Shown: positions 49,070-57,364 of the stretch, one piece after another
How positions within the stretch are numbered: the stretch's first letter is position 1
Layout: each line of letters begins with the position of its first letter
NCBI RefSeq assembly: GCF_041435335.1
Contig: NZ_CP108430.1
Coordinates: 3,082,501 to 3,146,500, forward strand
From: Streptomyces sp. NBC_01283
GTDB taxonomy: Bacteria > Actinomycetota > Actinomycetes > Streptomycetales > Streptomycetaceae
Length of the DNA: 64,000 nucleotides
Reading direction: 5' to 3'
Notes under the pieces: model-generated
Seen by the model: only the letters and a program-made list of their open reading frames with translations
What the model was told of the DNA's origin: nothing
The model's database searches: none
Made by a program: the position numbers and the translations under genes

Positions 49070-51154
49070 GTGACGCGCAGCGTGTACGTGACCGGGATCG
49101 ACCGGGGCGACGGCCGCCAGGTCATCGAGCTGGGAGTCATGGAACTCCTGACCCGCCAGGTCGACCGGGTGGGGGTCTTCCGTCCACTCGTCCACGACGG
49201 GCCGGATCGTCTTTTCGATCTTCTACGGGCCCGCTACCGGCTGGCGCAGGACGCGGCATCCGGGTACGGGATGGATTACCACGAGGCCTCCGCGATCCAG
49301 GCCGAGCAGGGCACCGACGAGCTGGTCTCCCAGCTCGTCGACCGTTTTCACCGGGTGGCGCGGGACTACGAGATCGTTCTCGTGCTCGGCACGGACTTCG
49401 CCGACACCCAGCTCCCGGACGAGCTGTCGCTCAACGCGCGCCTCGCCAACGAGTTCGGCGCCTCCGTGATACCCGTCGTCGGCGGCAAGAACCAGACCGC
49501 CGAATCGGTCCGCTCCGAGACGCGCAACGCCTATCGCGCGTACGAGAGCCTGGGCTGCGACGTCCTGGCGATGGTCACCAACCGGGTGGCGCCCGCCGAC
49601 CGCGACGAGATCCACGACAGCCTCGCGGCGGGCCTCCCCGTGCCCAGCTACGTCCTGCCGGACGAGCCCGCGCTCGCCGCCCCCACGGTCGCCCAGATCA
49701 CCCACGCCCTCGGCGGGCGCGTCGTGCTCGGCGACGACGCGGGCCTGGCCCGTGACGCGCTCGACTTCGTCTTCGGCGGCGCGATGCTGCCGAACTTCCT
49801 GAACGCCCTGACCCCGGGCTGCCTCGTGGTCACCCCCGGCGACCGCGCCGACCTCGTCGTGGGCTCGCTCGCCGCGCACAGCGCCGGTACGCCGCCCATC
49901 GCGGGCGTCCTGCTCACCCTCAACGAACAGCCGGGCGAGGCGATCCTGAAGCTCGCCGACCGCCTCGCGCCCGGCACCCCGGTCATCGCGGTCTCCGGCG
50001 GCTCCTTCCCCACCGCGGGCGAACTCTTCGCTTTGGAGGGGAAGTTGAACGCCGCCACGCCCCGCAAGGCGGAGACGGCCCTCGGGCTCTTCGAGCGGTA
50101 CGTCGACACGGCGGGGCTGCTCACCCGCGTACAGGCGCCCAGCAGCGACCGCGTCACGCCGATGATGTTCGAGCACAAGCTCCTGGAGCAGGCGCGCTCC
50201 GACAAGCGCCGCGTCGTCCTGCCCGAGGGCACCGAGGAGCGCGTCCTGCGCGCCGCCGACGTGCTGCTGCGCCGCGGTGTCTGCGACCTGACGCTGCTGG
50301 GCCCCGTCGAGCAGATCCGCAAGAAGGCCGCGGACCTCGGCGTCGACCTCGCCGACTCGCAGCTCATCGACCCGCAGACCTCCGAGCTGCGGGACGCGTT
50401 CGCCGCCAAGTACGCCGAGCTCCGTGCCCACAAGGGCGTCACCGTCGAGCTCGCGCACGATGTCGTCGCGGACGTGAACTACTTCGGCACCCTGATGGTG
50501 CAGGAAGGATTCGCCGACGGCATGGTGTCGGGGTCCGTGCACTCCACGGCCGCCACCATCCGGCCCGCCTTCGAGATCATCAAGACGAAGCCCGACGCCT
50601 CGATCGTCAGCTCCGTCTTCTTCATGTGCCTGGCCGACAAGGTGCTCGTCTACGGCGACTGCGCGGTCAATCCGGATCCGAACGCGGTGCAGCTCGCCGA
50701 CATCGCCGTCCAGGCGGCGGCCACCGCCGAGCAGTTCGGCGTGGAGCCGCGGATCGCGATGCTCTCGTACTCGACGGGCACGTCAGGTTCGGGCGCCGAC
50801 GTCGACAAGGTGCGCGAGGCGACCGAGCTGGTGCGGGAGAGCCGCAGCGACCTGAAGATCGAGGGCCCGATCCAGTACGACGCCGCCGTGGAGCCCTCGG
50901 TGGCGGCGACGAAGCTGCCGGACTCGGAGGTCGCGGGCCAGGCCAGCGTGCTGATCTTCCCGGACCTGAACACCGGCAACAACACGTACAAGGCCGTGCA
51001 GCGCTCGGCCGGCGCGATCGCCGTCGGCCCGGTCCTCCAGGGCCTGCGCAAGCCGGTCAACGACCTGTCCCGCGGCGCCCTCGTGCAGGACATCGTCAAC
51101 ACCGTCGTGATCACCGCGATCCAGGCCCAGGGCGCCCCGACCACCTCCGCGTAG
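49070..51154 (+). CDS. pta: Phosphate acetyltransferase (two-domain type)
   Basis: This 694-residue enzyme interconverts acetyl-CoA and acetyl phosphate. The N-terminal ~350 residues form the AAA_26/DRTGG regulatory half of long-form Pta enzymes (starts TRSVYVTGIDRGDGRQV). The C-terminal catalytic half contains RVLRAADVLLRRG, DGMVSGSVHSTAATIRPAFEIIK, VFFMCLADKVLVYGDCAVNP and GPVLQGLRKPVNDLSRGA. GTG 49070 has AAGGGGAG 7 nt upstream; an in-frame start at 48773 would add a low-bias leader across the pfkA promoter. ackA follows 17 nt later, so they form a pta-ackA operon for acetate production and assimilation. Confidence 0.95.
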   Translation: MTRSVYVTGIDRGDGRQVIELGVMELLTRQVDRVGVFRPLVHDGPDRLFDLLRARYRLAQDAASGYGMDYHEASAIQAEQGTDELVSQLVDRFHRVARDYEIVLVLGTDFADTQLPDELSLNARLANEFGASVIPVVGGKNQTAESVRSETRNAYRAYESLGCDVLAMVTNRVAPADRDEIHDSLAAGLPVPSYVLPDEPALAAPTVAQITHALGGRVVLGDDAGLARDALDFVFGGAMLPNFLNALTPGCLVVTPGDRADLVVGSLAAHSAGTPPIAGVLLTLNEQPGEAILKLADRLAPGTPVIAVSGGSFPTAGELFALEGKLNAATPRKAETALGLFERYVDTAGLLTRVQAPSSDRVTPMMFEHKLLEQARSDKRRVVLPEGTEERVLRAADVLLRRGVCDLTLLGPVEQIRKKAADLGVDLADSQLIDPQTSELRDAFAAKYAELRAHKGVTVELAHDVVADVNYFGTLMVQEGFADGMVSGSVHSTAATIRPAFEIIKTKPDASIVSSVFFMCLADKVLVYGDCAVNPDPNAVQLADIAVQAAATAEQFGVEPRIAMLSYSTGTSGSGADVDKVREATELVRESRSDLKIEGPIQYDAAVEPSVAATKLPDSEVAGQASVLIFPDLNTGNNTYKAVQRSAGAIAVGPVLQGLRKPVNDLSRGALVQDIVNTVVITAIQAQGAPTTSA

Positions 51155-51171
51155 CACCCGGCAGTCCCCGT

Positions 51172-52419
51172 ATGACGTCTACAGAAAGCATTCCTCCTGT
51201 GAGCGCCACCCGTGTCCTCGTCCTCAACTCCGGCTCCTCGTCGGTGAAGTACCAGCTGCTCGACATGCGGGACAGCTCCCGTCTCGCGGTCGGCCTGGTC
51301 GAGCGCATCGGCGAGGCGACCTCGCGGCTCAAGCACACCCCGCTGACGGGCGGCGGCGAGGAGCGCGAGCGCGACGAGCCGATCGCCGACCACGAGGCGG
51401 CCCTGCGGGCGGTCGCCGCCGAGCTGGCCGCCGACGGGCTCGGCCTGGACTCCCCCGACCTGGCCGCGATCGGCCACCGCGTGGTGCACGGCGGTCTGAA
51501 GTTCACCGCGCCGACGGTCATCACGGACGAGGTGCTCGCGGAGATCCAGCGGCTCGTGCCGGTGGCGCCGCTGCACAACCCGGCCAACATCACCGGCATC
51601 CGCACGGCCCAGGCACTGCGCCCGGACCTCCCGCAGGTCGCCGTCTTCGACACGGCGTTCCACACGACGATGCCGGAGTCGGCAGCGCGCTACGCGATCG
51701 ACGTGGCCACCGCCGACCAGCACCGCGTGCGGCGCTACGGCTTCCACGGGACGTCGCACGCGTACGTGTCCCGGGAGACCGCCAAGCTGCTCGGCAGGAC
51801 GCCCGATGACGTGAACGTCATCGTGCTGCACCTGGGCAACGGCGCGTCCGCGAGCGCCGTGCGGGGCGGCAGGTGCGTGGAGACATCGATGGGGCTCACG
51901 CCGCTTGAGGGGCTCGTGATGGGTACCCGTTCCGGTGACGTGGATCCGGCGGTCGTCTTCCACCTGGCCCGCGTCGGCGGGATGTCGGTCGACGAGGTCG
52001 ACACCCTGCTCAACAAGAAGAGCGGTCTGGTCGGACTCTGCGGCGACAACGACATGCGGGAGATCCGGCGCCGGATCGACGAGGGCGACGAGGCCGCCGC
52101 GCTCGCCTTCGACATCTACATCCACCGCCTGAAGAAGTACATCGGCGCCTACTACGCGGTACTCGGCCGGGTGGACGCCATCGCGTTCACGGCGGGGGTC
52201 GGTGAGAACGCGGCGCCGGTGCGGGAGGCTGCCGTCGCGGGTCTGGAGGAGCTGGGCCTCGTGGTCGACGGAGAGCTCAACGCTGTACGTTCCGACGAGG
52301 CCCGGCTGATCTCGCCGGAGTACGCGCGGGTCGCGGTCGCCGTCGTCCCCACCGACGAGGAGCTGGAGATCGCGCAGCAGACCTACGCGCTCGTGGCGTC
52401 GCTCGGCGACCCCTCGTGA
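51172..52419 (+). CDS. ackA: Acetate kinase
   Basis: This 415-residue enzyme converts acetyl phosphate and ADP to acetate and ATP, completing the Pta-Ack pathway. ASKHA-fold motifs are LVLNSGSSSVKYQ, VVHGGLKF, FDTAFHTTMPE, YGFHGTSHAYVS and the adenosine-site segment GVGENAAPVREA. The ATG at 51172 lacks a clear ribosome-binding site. A GTG at 51199 just before the conserved ATRVLVLNSG is a credible alternative giving 406 residues. It is 17 nt after pta. Confidence 0.94.
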   Translation: MTSTESIPPVSATRVLVLNSGSSSVKYQLLDMRDSSRLAVGLVERIGEATSRLKHTPLTGGGEERERDEPIADHEAALRAVAAELAADGLGLDSPDLAAIGHRVVHGGLKFTAPTVITDEVLAEIQRLVPVAPLHNPANITGIRTAQALRPDLPQVAVFDTAFHTTMPESAARYAIDVATADQHRVRRYGFHGTSHAYVSRETAKLLGRTPDDVNVIVLHLGNGASASAVRGGRCVETSMGLTPLEGLVMGTRSGDVDPAVVFHLARVGGMSVDEVDTLLNKKSGLVGLCGDNDMREIRRRIDEGDEAAALAFDIYIHRLKKYIGAYYAVLGRVDAIAFTAGVGENAAPVREAAVAGLEELGLVVDGELNAVRSDEARLISPEYARVAVAVVPTDEELEIAQQTYALVASLGDPS

Positions 52420-52465
52420 AGGCCACGCCTGAGCGGCCTTACGCCCATTTGTAGATTCCACCAGA

Positions 52466-52499
52466 CGGAATATTCCGAAGCGAAACAAACCGATAGGAT
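52466..52499 (+). promoter_or_regulatory. Probable pyk promoter with overlapping palindrome; leaderless start
   Basis: A perfect 12-bp palindrome CGGAATATTCCG (52466-52477) lies over the expected -35 region of a TAGGAT -10 hexamer (52494-52499). The pyk ATG is 7 nt beyond the -10 box, the spacing expected if transcription starts at the A of the ATG. The DNA is AT-rich relative to its surroundings. Confidence 0.55.
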
Positions 52500-52506
52500 C
52501 GCCCCT

Positions 52507-53937
52507 ATGCGCCGTTCCAAAATCGTCTGCACGCTGGGCCCCGCCGTCGACTCCGAAGAGCAGCTCGTCTCGCTGATCGAAGCCGGCATGAACGTGGCCC
52601 GCTTCAACTTCAGCCACGGCACGCACGCCGAGCACCAGGGGCGGTACGACCGCGTCCGTGCGGCTGCCGACAAGACCGGACGTGCCGTCGGCGTCCTCGC
52701 CGACCTGCAGGGTCCGAAGATCCGCCTGGAGACCTTCGCCGAGGGCCCCGTCGAGCTGGTGCGCGGTGACGAGTTCACCATCACCACCGAGGACGTCCCC
52801 GGTGACAAGTCCATCTGTGGCACCACCTACAAGGGCCTGCCCGGTGACGTCTCCAAGGGCGACCAGGTCCTGATCAACGACGGCAACGTCGAGCTGCGCG
52901 TCGTCGAGGTGAGCGGCCCGCAGGTGAAGACGATCGTCGTCGAGGGCGGTGTCATCTCCGACCACAAGGGCATCAACCTGCCCGGCGCGGCCGTGAACGT
53001 GCCCGCGCTCTCCGAGAAGGACGTCGAGGACCTGCGCTTCGCCCTGAGGATGGGCTGCGACATGGTCGCCCTGTCCTTCGTGCGCGACGCCGGCGACGTC
53101 AAGGACGTCCACAAGGTGATGGACGAGGAGGGCCGCCGGGTCCCCGTCATCGCCAAGGTGGAGAAGCCGCAGGCCGTCGCCAACATGGAGGGCGTCGTCG
53201 CGGCCTTCGACGCCGTCATGGTCGCCCGTGGTGACCTGGCCGTCGAGTACCCGCTCGAGAAGGTCCCGATGGTGCAGAAGCGCCTCGTGGAGATGTGCCG
53301 CCGCAACGCCAAGCCGGTGATCGTCGCGACCCAGATGATGGAGTCGATGATCACCAACTCGCGCCCCACGCGCGCCGAGGCGTCCGACGTCGCCAACGCG
53401 ATCCTGGACGGCGCGGACGCGGTCATGCTGTCCGCCGAGTCGTCCGTGGGCGCGTACCCGATCGAGACCGTCAAGACGATGTCGAAGATCGTCGTGGCGG
53501 CCGAGGAGGAGCTGCTCGCCAAGGGCCTGCAGCCGCTCGTGCCCGGCAAGAAGCCGCGTACGCAGGGTGGTTCGGTGGCCCGTGCCGCGTGCGAGATCGC
53601 GGACTTCCTGGGCGGCGAGGCACTGATCGCCTTCACGCAGTCCGGTGACACGGCCCGCCGTCTGTCCCGCTACCGCGCGGCCCAGCCGATCCTGGCCTTC
53701 ACCACCGACGAGGCGACCCGCAACCAGCTCTCCCTGAGCTGGGGCGTGGACTCGTACGTCGTGCCGCACGTCGACAACACCGACGCGATGGTCGACCTCG
53801 TGGACGCCGAGCTGGTCAAGCTGAACCGCTTCAACGACGGCGACACCGTGATCATCACGGCCGGTTCGCCCCCCGGTGTCCCCGGCACCACCAACATGGT
53901 CCGGGTGCACCACCTGGGCGGCGTCGGCCGCGACTGA
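52507..53937 (+). CDS. pyk: Pyruvate kinase
   Basis: This 476-residue enzyme catalyses the last step of glycolysis. All the diagnostic segments are present: RRSKIVCTLGPAVDS, the PEP-binding LADLQGPKIRLE, VIAKVEKPQAV, MVARGDLAVEYPLE and the VATQMMESMI loop. Allosteric C-domain segments are SGDTARRLSRYR and AGSPPGVPGTTNMVRVH. It follows pta-ackA after an 87-nt gap with its own probable promoter. The pyk upstream palindrome suggests specific control. A 16-bp terminator follows. The copy here may be one of two pyk paralogues commonly found in Streptomyces. Confidence 0.96.
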   Translation: MRRSKIVCTLGPAVDSEEQLVSLIEAGMNVARFNFSHGTHAEHQGRYDRVRAAADKTGRAVGVLADLQGPKIRLETFAEGPVELVRGDEFTITTEDVPGDKSICGTTYKGLPGDVSKGDQVLINDGNVELRVVEVSGPQVKTIVVEGGVISDHKGINLPGAAVNVPALSEKDVEDLRFALRMGCDMVALSFVRDAGDVKDVHKVMDEEGRRVPVIAKVEKPQAVANMEGVVAAFDAVMVARGDLAVEYPLEKVPMVQKRLVEMCRRNAKPVIVATQMMESMITNSRPTRAEASDVANAILDGADAVMLSAESSVGAYPIETVKTMSKIVVAAEEELLAKGLQPLVPGKKPRTQGGSVARAACEIADFLGGEALIAFTQSGDTARRLSRYRAAQPILAFTTDEATRNQLSLSWGVDSYVVPHVDNTDAMVDLVDAELVKLNRFNDGDTVIITAGSPPGVPGTTNMVRVHHLGGVGRD

Positions 53938-53959
53938 CGCACCGCCTCCCCGTACGACA

Positions 53960-53994
53960 CCGAGGGCGCCCCCTGATCCAGGGGGCGCCCTCGG
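53960..53994. terminator. Strong bidirectional terminator between pyk and the envelope cluster
   Basis: A perfect 16-bp stem (53960-53975, CCGAGGGCGCCCCCTG, with 53979-53994) closes on a 3-nt ATC loop. It serves pyk on the plus strand and the 54039-56677 cluster on the minus strand. Confidence 0.85.
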
Positions 53995-54038
53995 CGCTTC
54001 GCGGCTCCCGGTGGTTCGTGGGACCGGGCGGTCCGAAG

Positions 54039-55382
54039 TCAGTCGGTGATCGACTGGTGCAGACCGGGTACGTGCAGTTCGCCGCCGAACTGGCCCGCCT
54101 GCTTGACCTTCACGTCCGTGAAGTAGATCAGCGGGATGTTCAGGGGCGGCGGGTGCTCCGGGTCGAACGTGATCGGGATGAGCCCGAAGAGCTTGCCCGA
54201 GATGCTCTCGGTGTACATCGTCGTCTTGCCGTTACGGATCGTGGACGTGGAACCCTTGGCGGCCTCGACGTGGTACTTCTTGCCGGCCGGGCCATCGACG
54301 ATCTGGTGCAGGTCGCCGATGTCCGTGCTGTCGATGACGTACTTCAAGGACTGCTTGGTCTTGCCGTTGGGCATCGTCAGGTTCACGACCCCCTGGTAGT
54401 CGGCGCCCTTCAGCGTCAGCGAGCTGGCTTCCAGGTACCACGGCTGGTTCGGGATCGGCGAGGGCGTCTGCTCGGCGTCTCCGGCGACCTTCTTCTCGAC
54501 CACGCACGGGAACGGCTTCTTGCCGTCCTCGTCCGGCGCCATCGGGTCCGCGGACTCCTCGGCCTTCGCCTTGGCGGCAGCCTCTTCGGCGGCCTTCTCG
54601 GCGTCCTCCTTGGCCTTGTCGACCGTGTCCCCGGCCTTGTCGGCACCGTCCTTGACGCCGTCCTTGACCCCGTCGAGGGTGTCGTCGACCGGCTTGGTGA
54701 CGTCGTCGACCGTGTCCTTCGCCTTGTCCTCGGGGGACTCGGGGGACGTGGTCTCCTCCGAGGCGGAGGGGGTCGGCTCGGGGCTCTCGGACTTCTCCTC
54801 GTCGGGCGTGAAGAGGTCCTTGAGCGCGTCACCGACACCCAGCGGGTCCAGCGGGTTCTTGGTCTCGGAGGGCTCCGGAGCGGGCTCCTCGGTCTTCTCC
54901 TCCGAGGTCGACGGGGCCGGCTCGGCCTTGTCGGTGCCGTCGGCGCCATCGGAGTCCGAGCCCGCCTTGTCACCGGCGGAGGGCGAAGGCGTCGGCTCGG
55001 CGGTGGCCTTGCCGGAGTCGTCCTTGCCGCTCTTGTCGGCCTTCTCGGCGGCAGCCTTCTTCTCGGCCTCCGCCTGCTCGGCCTTCTCCTTCTCCGCCTT
55101 GTCCGCGGCAGCCTTGTCGGCTTCCTTGGAGGTGTCGTCCGGCGCCGTGACGCACGGGCCGTCCTGGAAGGGGTTCTTCGGCAGCGGCTTGGCCTGCGCG
55201 AGCTGGGGGGTCAGACCCATGCCCATGAGGACTGCGGTCGGCATGGCCGCGATGGCTATCGCCTTGCCCGCCGGAACGTGCAGGCGAGTGAGGAGCGGCT
55301 TTCTGGGTGCCGCGTGGCGCGGCCCGGATCTCGCGCGGGGCTCCCCCGCGGAGTCCGCATGGTGCACCTCGTCAGCCGGCAC
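54039..55382 (-). CDS. Secreted protein with long Glu/Lys/Ala-rich coiled-coil-like stalk and beta-rich C-terminal domain
   Basis: This 447-residue protein has a signal-like hydrophobic stretch ending near AQAKPLP (about residue 64). A long acidic/basic Lys-Ala-Glu-Asp-Pro-Ser-rich region (about 75-270) of coiled-coil character has short repeated dipeptide blocks, including VKDGVKDGADKAGD. A globular C-terminal domain of ~155 residues with two Cys follows. The C-domain has repeated segments (WYLEASSLTLKGADY, KYVIDSTDIGDL and SISGKLFGLIPITF) resembling those of the DUF6230 protein two genes away. GTG 55382 has GGGAGG 4 nt upstream and overlaps the DUF6114 gene by 11 nt. A stalked surface protein is inferred. 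Confidence 0.82.
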   Translation of the reverse strand: MPADEVHHADSAGEPRARSGPRHAAPRKPLLTRLHVPAGKAIAIAAMPTAVLMGMGLTPQLAQAKPLPKNPFQDGPCVTAPDDTSKEADKAAADKAEKEKAEQAEAEKKAAAEKADKSGKDDSGKATAEPTPSPSAGDKAGSDSDGADGTDKAEPAPSTSEEKTEEPAPEPSETKNPLDPLGVGDALKDLFTPDEEKSESPEPTPSASEETTSPESPEDKAKDTVDDVTKPVDDTLDGVKDGVKDGADKAGDTVDKAKEDAEKAAEEAAAKAKAEESADPMAPDEDGKKPFPCVVEKKVAGDAEQTPSPIPNQPWYLEASSLTLKGADYQGVVNLTMPNGKTKQSLKYVIDSTDIGDLHQIVDGPAGKKYHVEAAKGSTSTIRNGKTTMYTESISGKLFGLIPITFDPEHPPPLNIPLIYFTDVKVKQAGQFGGELHVPGLHQSITD

Positions 55383-55926
55383 GGTGCCTCCCGTTCGTCC
55401 CGTTGTCCGGGCTCGTTCCTGACAGATCGTCCGTAGTGCCGCTCACCCCGTTCGCGGCCCCCGCGGCCGCGGGCTCCGGCGCCCCGTCGTCGGGGCCTTC
55501 GGTCCGCTTCCGCACGGACCCCTTCACGGGCTTGGCCGCCGCCCAGGAGATGCCGAGGGCACCGCCGAGCAGAGCGAGCAGGAAGCCGATGACGAAGCCA
55601 CCGAAGTTGGAGACCACCAGAGAGACCAGGGCGAGCAGAATCGCCGCGACACCCGCGAAGATCCGCGAATGCGGCTGGAACCACATGGTCAGGCCGAGCA
55701 CGACAAGCAGGACGCCGATGATCAGCGAGCCGGCACCGGCGGTCGTCGCCATCCGGATCGTCATCGTGCCGAGCGTGAGGTTCGCGTACGGGAAGTACAT
55801 GATCGGGATGCCGCCGAGCAACGTCAGCAGACCACCCCAGAACGGGCGCTGACCGCGCCACCCTCGGAACGATTGGCGCATCCGGCCGAGCTTGTCTCCC
55901 AGCCCCACTTGCGCTTCGGCGCTCAT
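55372..55926 (-). CDS. DUF6114 integral membrane protein
   Basis: This 184-residue membrane protein has an N-terminal FWGGLLTLLGGIPIMYFPYANLTLG segment followed by three more helices (GSLIIGVLLVVLGLTMWFQPHS, FAGVAAILLALVSLVVSNF, GGFVIGFLLALLGGALGI). A charged, Ala/Pro/Gly-rich tail follows. This matches the DUF6114 architecture. ATG 55926 has GAGGAG upstream at good spacing. It overlaps the stalked secreted protein by 11 nt and follows the DUF6230 gene, consistent with a three-gene envelope operon. Function is unknown. Confidence 0.85.
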   Translation of the reverse strand: MSAEAQVGLGDKLGRMRQSFRGWRGQRPFWGGLLTLLGGIPIMYFPYANLTLGTMTIRMATTAGAGSLIIGVLLVVLGLTMWFQPHSRIFAGVAAILLALVSLVVSNFGGFVIGFLLALLGGALGISWAAAKPVKGSVRKRTEGPDDGAPEPAAAGAANGVSGTTDDLSGTSPDNGTNGRHRAG

Positions 55927-56059
55927 GTCGTACAGCTCCTCGGGGAATGGCGTTGGTTCTGTGTCCTGCGGATTCGGGCACGGGGACGGTTGTCGAGTAC
56001 CGTCGCGCCCCCGCGCCCGGCCGTGTTTCGCAACAAGTACCGCTGCTAAGGCATCAGCC

Positions 56060-56677
56060 TCAGTAGCACTCGTGCTTGCCCTTCTTGACCGACATGCCCA
56101 GACCAGAGAGCTTGAAGGTGCCGGCGGTGGTCGCCCACGCACGCTGCTTGACGCCGGTGAACCGCACCTTGTCAGCCTGCTGCGCGAACGAGTCGGGGGC
56201 GTACTTGTCGCCCTTCGACGGACCCGGGCCCTTGGTGGTCTGGTCGACCGAGACACCGATGTCGACGTTGGTGAACGTCGCGTCGGCCTTGAGGTCATCG
56301 GCGTCGATGTAGAGCTTCTTCGCCTCGACCCTCGGGCCGCCCTTGGCGCCGGCCTTGAGGGTCATCGACACATCGCCGAAGACGGGGACCGGAACGACGA
56401 CGGACTGACACAGGTTGGTGATCTTGGCCGATTCGAGGCCGACGACGGCGACCGGGTGGTGACCCGACTTGCCGCTGTCAAGCGCCCCGTACTGGACGAA
56501 ACCCGTACCGTCGAGCTGGTCGGCAGTCACCTTGAACTGCTGACCGGACACACTGAACGATGCCGCGAGTGCACCCTGCGAGAGGGCCACGCCTATCGCG
56601 GCAGTCGCCGCGACGCTCGGCACCATGACTACGGCGAACCGCTTCCATCTGGTTCCGCCACGAGCCACGGACTCCAT
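56060..56677 (-). CDS. DUF6230 secreted protein
   Basis: This 205-residue protein has a twin-segment start (WKRFAVVMVPSVAATAAIGVALSQGALAA) giving a signal peptide to about residue 38. A beta-rich domain (FSVSGQQFKVTADQLDGTGFVQYGAL and KLYIDADDLKADATFTNVDIGVS) matches DUF6230, sometimes loosely annotated as cholesterol esterase; no esterase motif is seen here. Two Cys (one in LCQSV, one near the end) are present. ATG 56677 has AAGGAGG 6 nt upstream. It is the promoter-proximal gene of the DUF6230-DUF6114-secreted-protein unit. It probably works on or in the envelope. Confidence 0.85.
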   Translation of the reverse strand: MESVARGGTRWKRFAVVMVPSVAATAAIGVALSQGALAASFSVSGQQFKVTADQLDGTGFVQYGALDSGKSGHHPVAVVGLESAKITNLCQSVVVPVPVFGDVSMTLKAGAKGGPRVEAKKLYIDADDLKADATFTNVDIGVSVDQTTKGPGPSKGDKYAPDSFAQQADKVRFTGVKQRAWATTAGTFKLSGLGMSVKKGKHECY

Positions 56678-57048
56678 GACTTTCCTCCTTCTCGGACGTA
56701 CATCTCCGGCCCTGACTGGTCCCTTTCGGGCAGCTCAGCCGGGCAGGGATGGGAGAAGCGCTACGTCCTCGGGAAGGAGAGCGCCCGCATGGGAGGCGCG
56801 CAAACTGCGCCACTCAGCACCGGCGATCACCCCCGAGCGACAACCACTGGTCGCACGCGACACGCACAACCTGCCGGACAGGCCCTGCCGGACGGCAGAG
56901 ACCCCCCTGTCCAAGACCGGCGACGGGGTGTCTCCGGCCTGCTCGGTGGGGACCCAGAAAGCCCGCTCCCGACTGGCTTTCGGGCTGCGGGTTATTGGAC
57001 CGAGCGTCGCCGATCGTGGTGCATTCTCGGCCCCCGCACAAGGGGGTT

Positions 57049-57066
57049 CGTTACTCGCTAGTAACG
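57049..57066. promoter_or_regulatory. Inverted repeat upstream of the envelope cluster
   Basis: CGTTACT-CGCT-AGTAACG is a perfect 7+4+7 dyad, a probable operator for a dimeric regulator. It lies about 370 bp upstream of the DUF6230 start. Confidence 0.45.
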
Positions 57067-57192
57067 GTGCGATAACCGAACCACGACCGCGCGGTATCGG
57101 TCGGCCACGGACGGTGCACCCATGGGCAGGAACAGAACGGGATGTTGAAGGGCACACCAGGACAGAAGACTGGCCTGGGCTTACTCCAAGTA

Positions 57193-57236
57193 ACAGTGGC
57201 CGCGATTACCAAGTTTTGGTAAAGCGCGGCCACTGT
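57193..57236 (-). terminator. Hairpin downstream of the thioredoxin-TPR gene
   Basis: The outer stem ACAGTGGCCGCG (57193-57204) pairs with CGCGGCCACTGT (57225-57236) over 12 bp. The inner stem TTACCAA/TTGGTAA (57206-57212 with 57216-57222) closes on a 3-nt loop, with a small asymmetric bulge between. It is a likely terminator for the minus-strand gene ending at 57365. Confidence 0.65.
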
Positions 57237-57364
57237 GGCGCCTTGACGGCAAATTTTCACTCGGGCATCACAAGCCCCAGCGTTTAAGGACTGGTCAGCG
57301 AACGGCCCACGACAGGCCGAACGTCCAGGTCCGGGTCGAACGTCCGGACAGGGTCGGAAACCGG

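Larger units (their letters stand above)
56678..57364. other. 687-bp intergenic region upstream of the envelope cluster
   Basis: No frame has convincing codon bias. It contains the inverted repeat CGTTACT-CGCT-AGTAACG (57049-57066), a longer related pattern GGTTCGTTA.../TAACCGAACC around it, and the hairpin at 57193-57236 downstream of the thioredoxin-TPR gene. This is the largest gene-free stretch in the window and presumably carries the promoter of the DUF6230 operon. Confidence 0.6.

Noticed and set aside
50650..53913. An uninterrupted 1087-codon frame on the minus strand across pta, ackA and pyk
   Set aside because: It mirrors codon bias of three well-identified plus-strand enzymes, has no domain signature and runs through their intergenic gaps.
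56945..56975. AGCCCG/CGGGCT inverted repeat near 56960
   Set aside because: Only six paired bases with a 15-nt loop; expected by chance in GC-rich DNA.
56625..57287. Open frames in the 687-bp gap upstream of the DUF6230 gene
   Set aside because: Third-position composition is not Streptomyces-like and no ribosome-binding site or motif is present.
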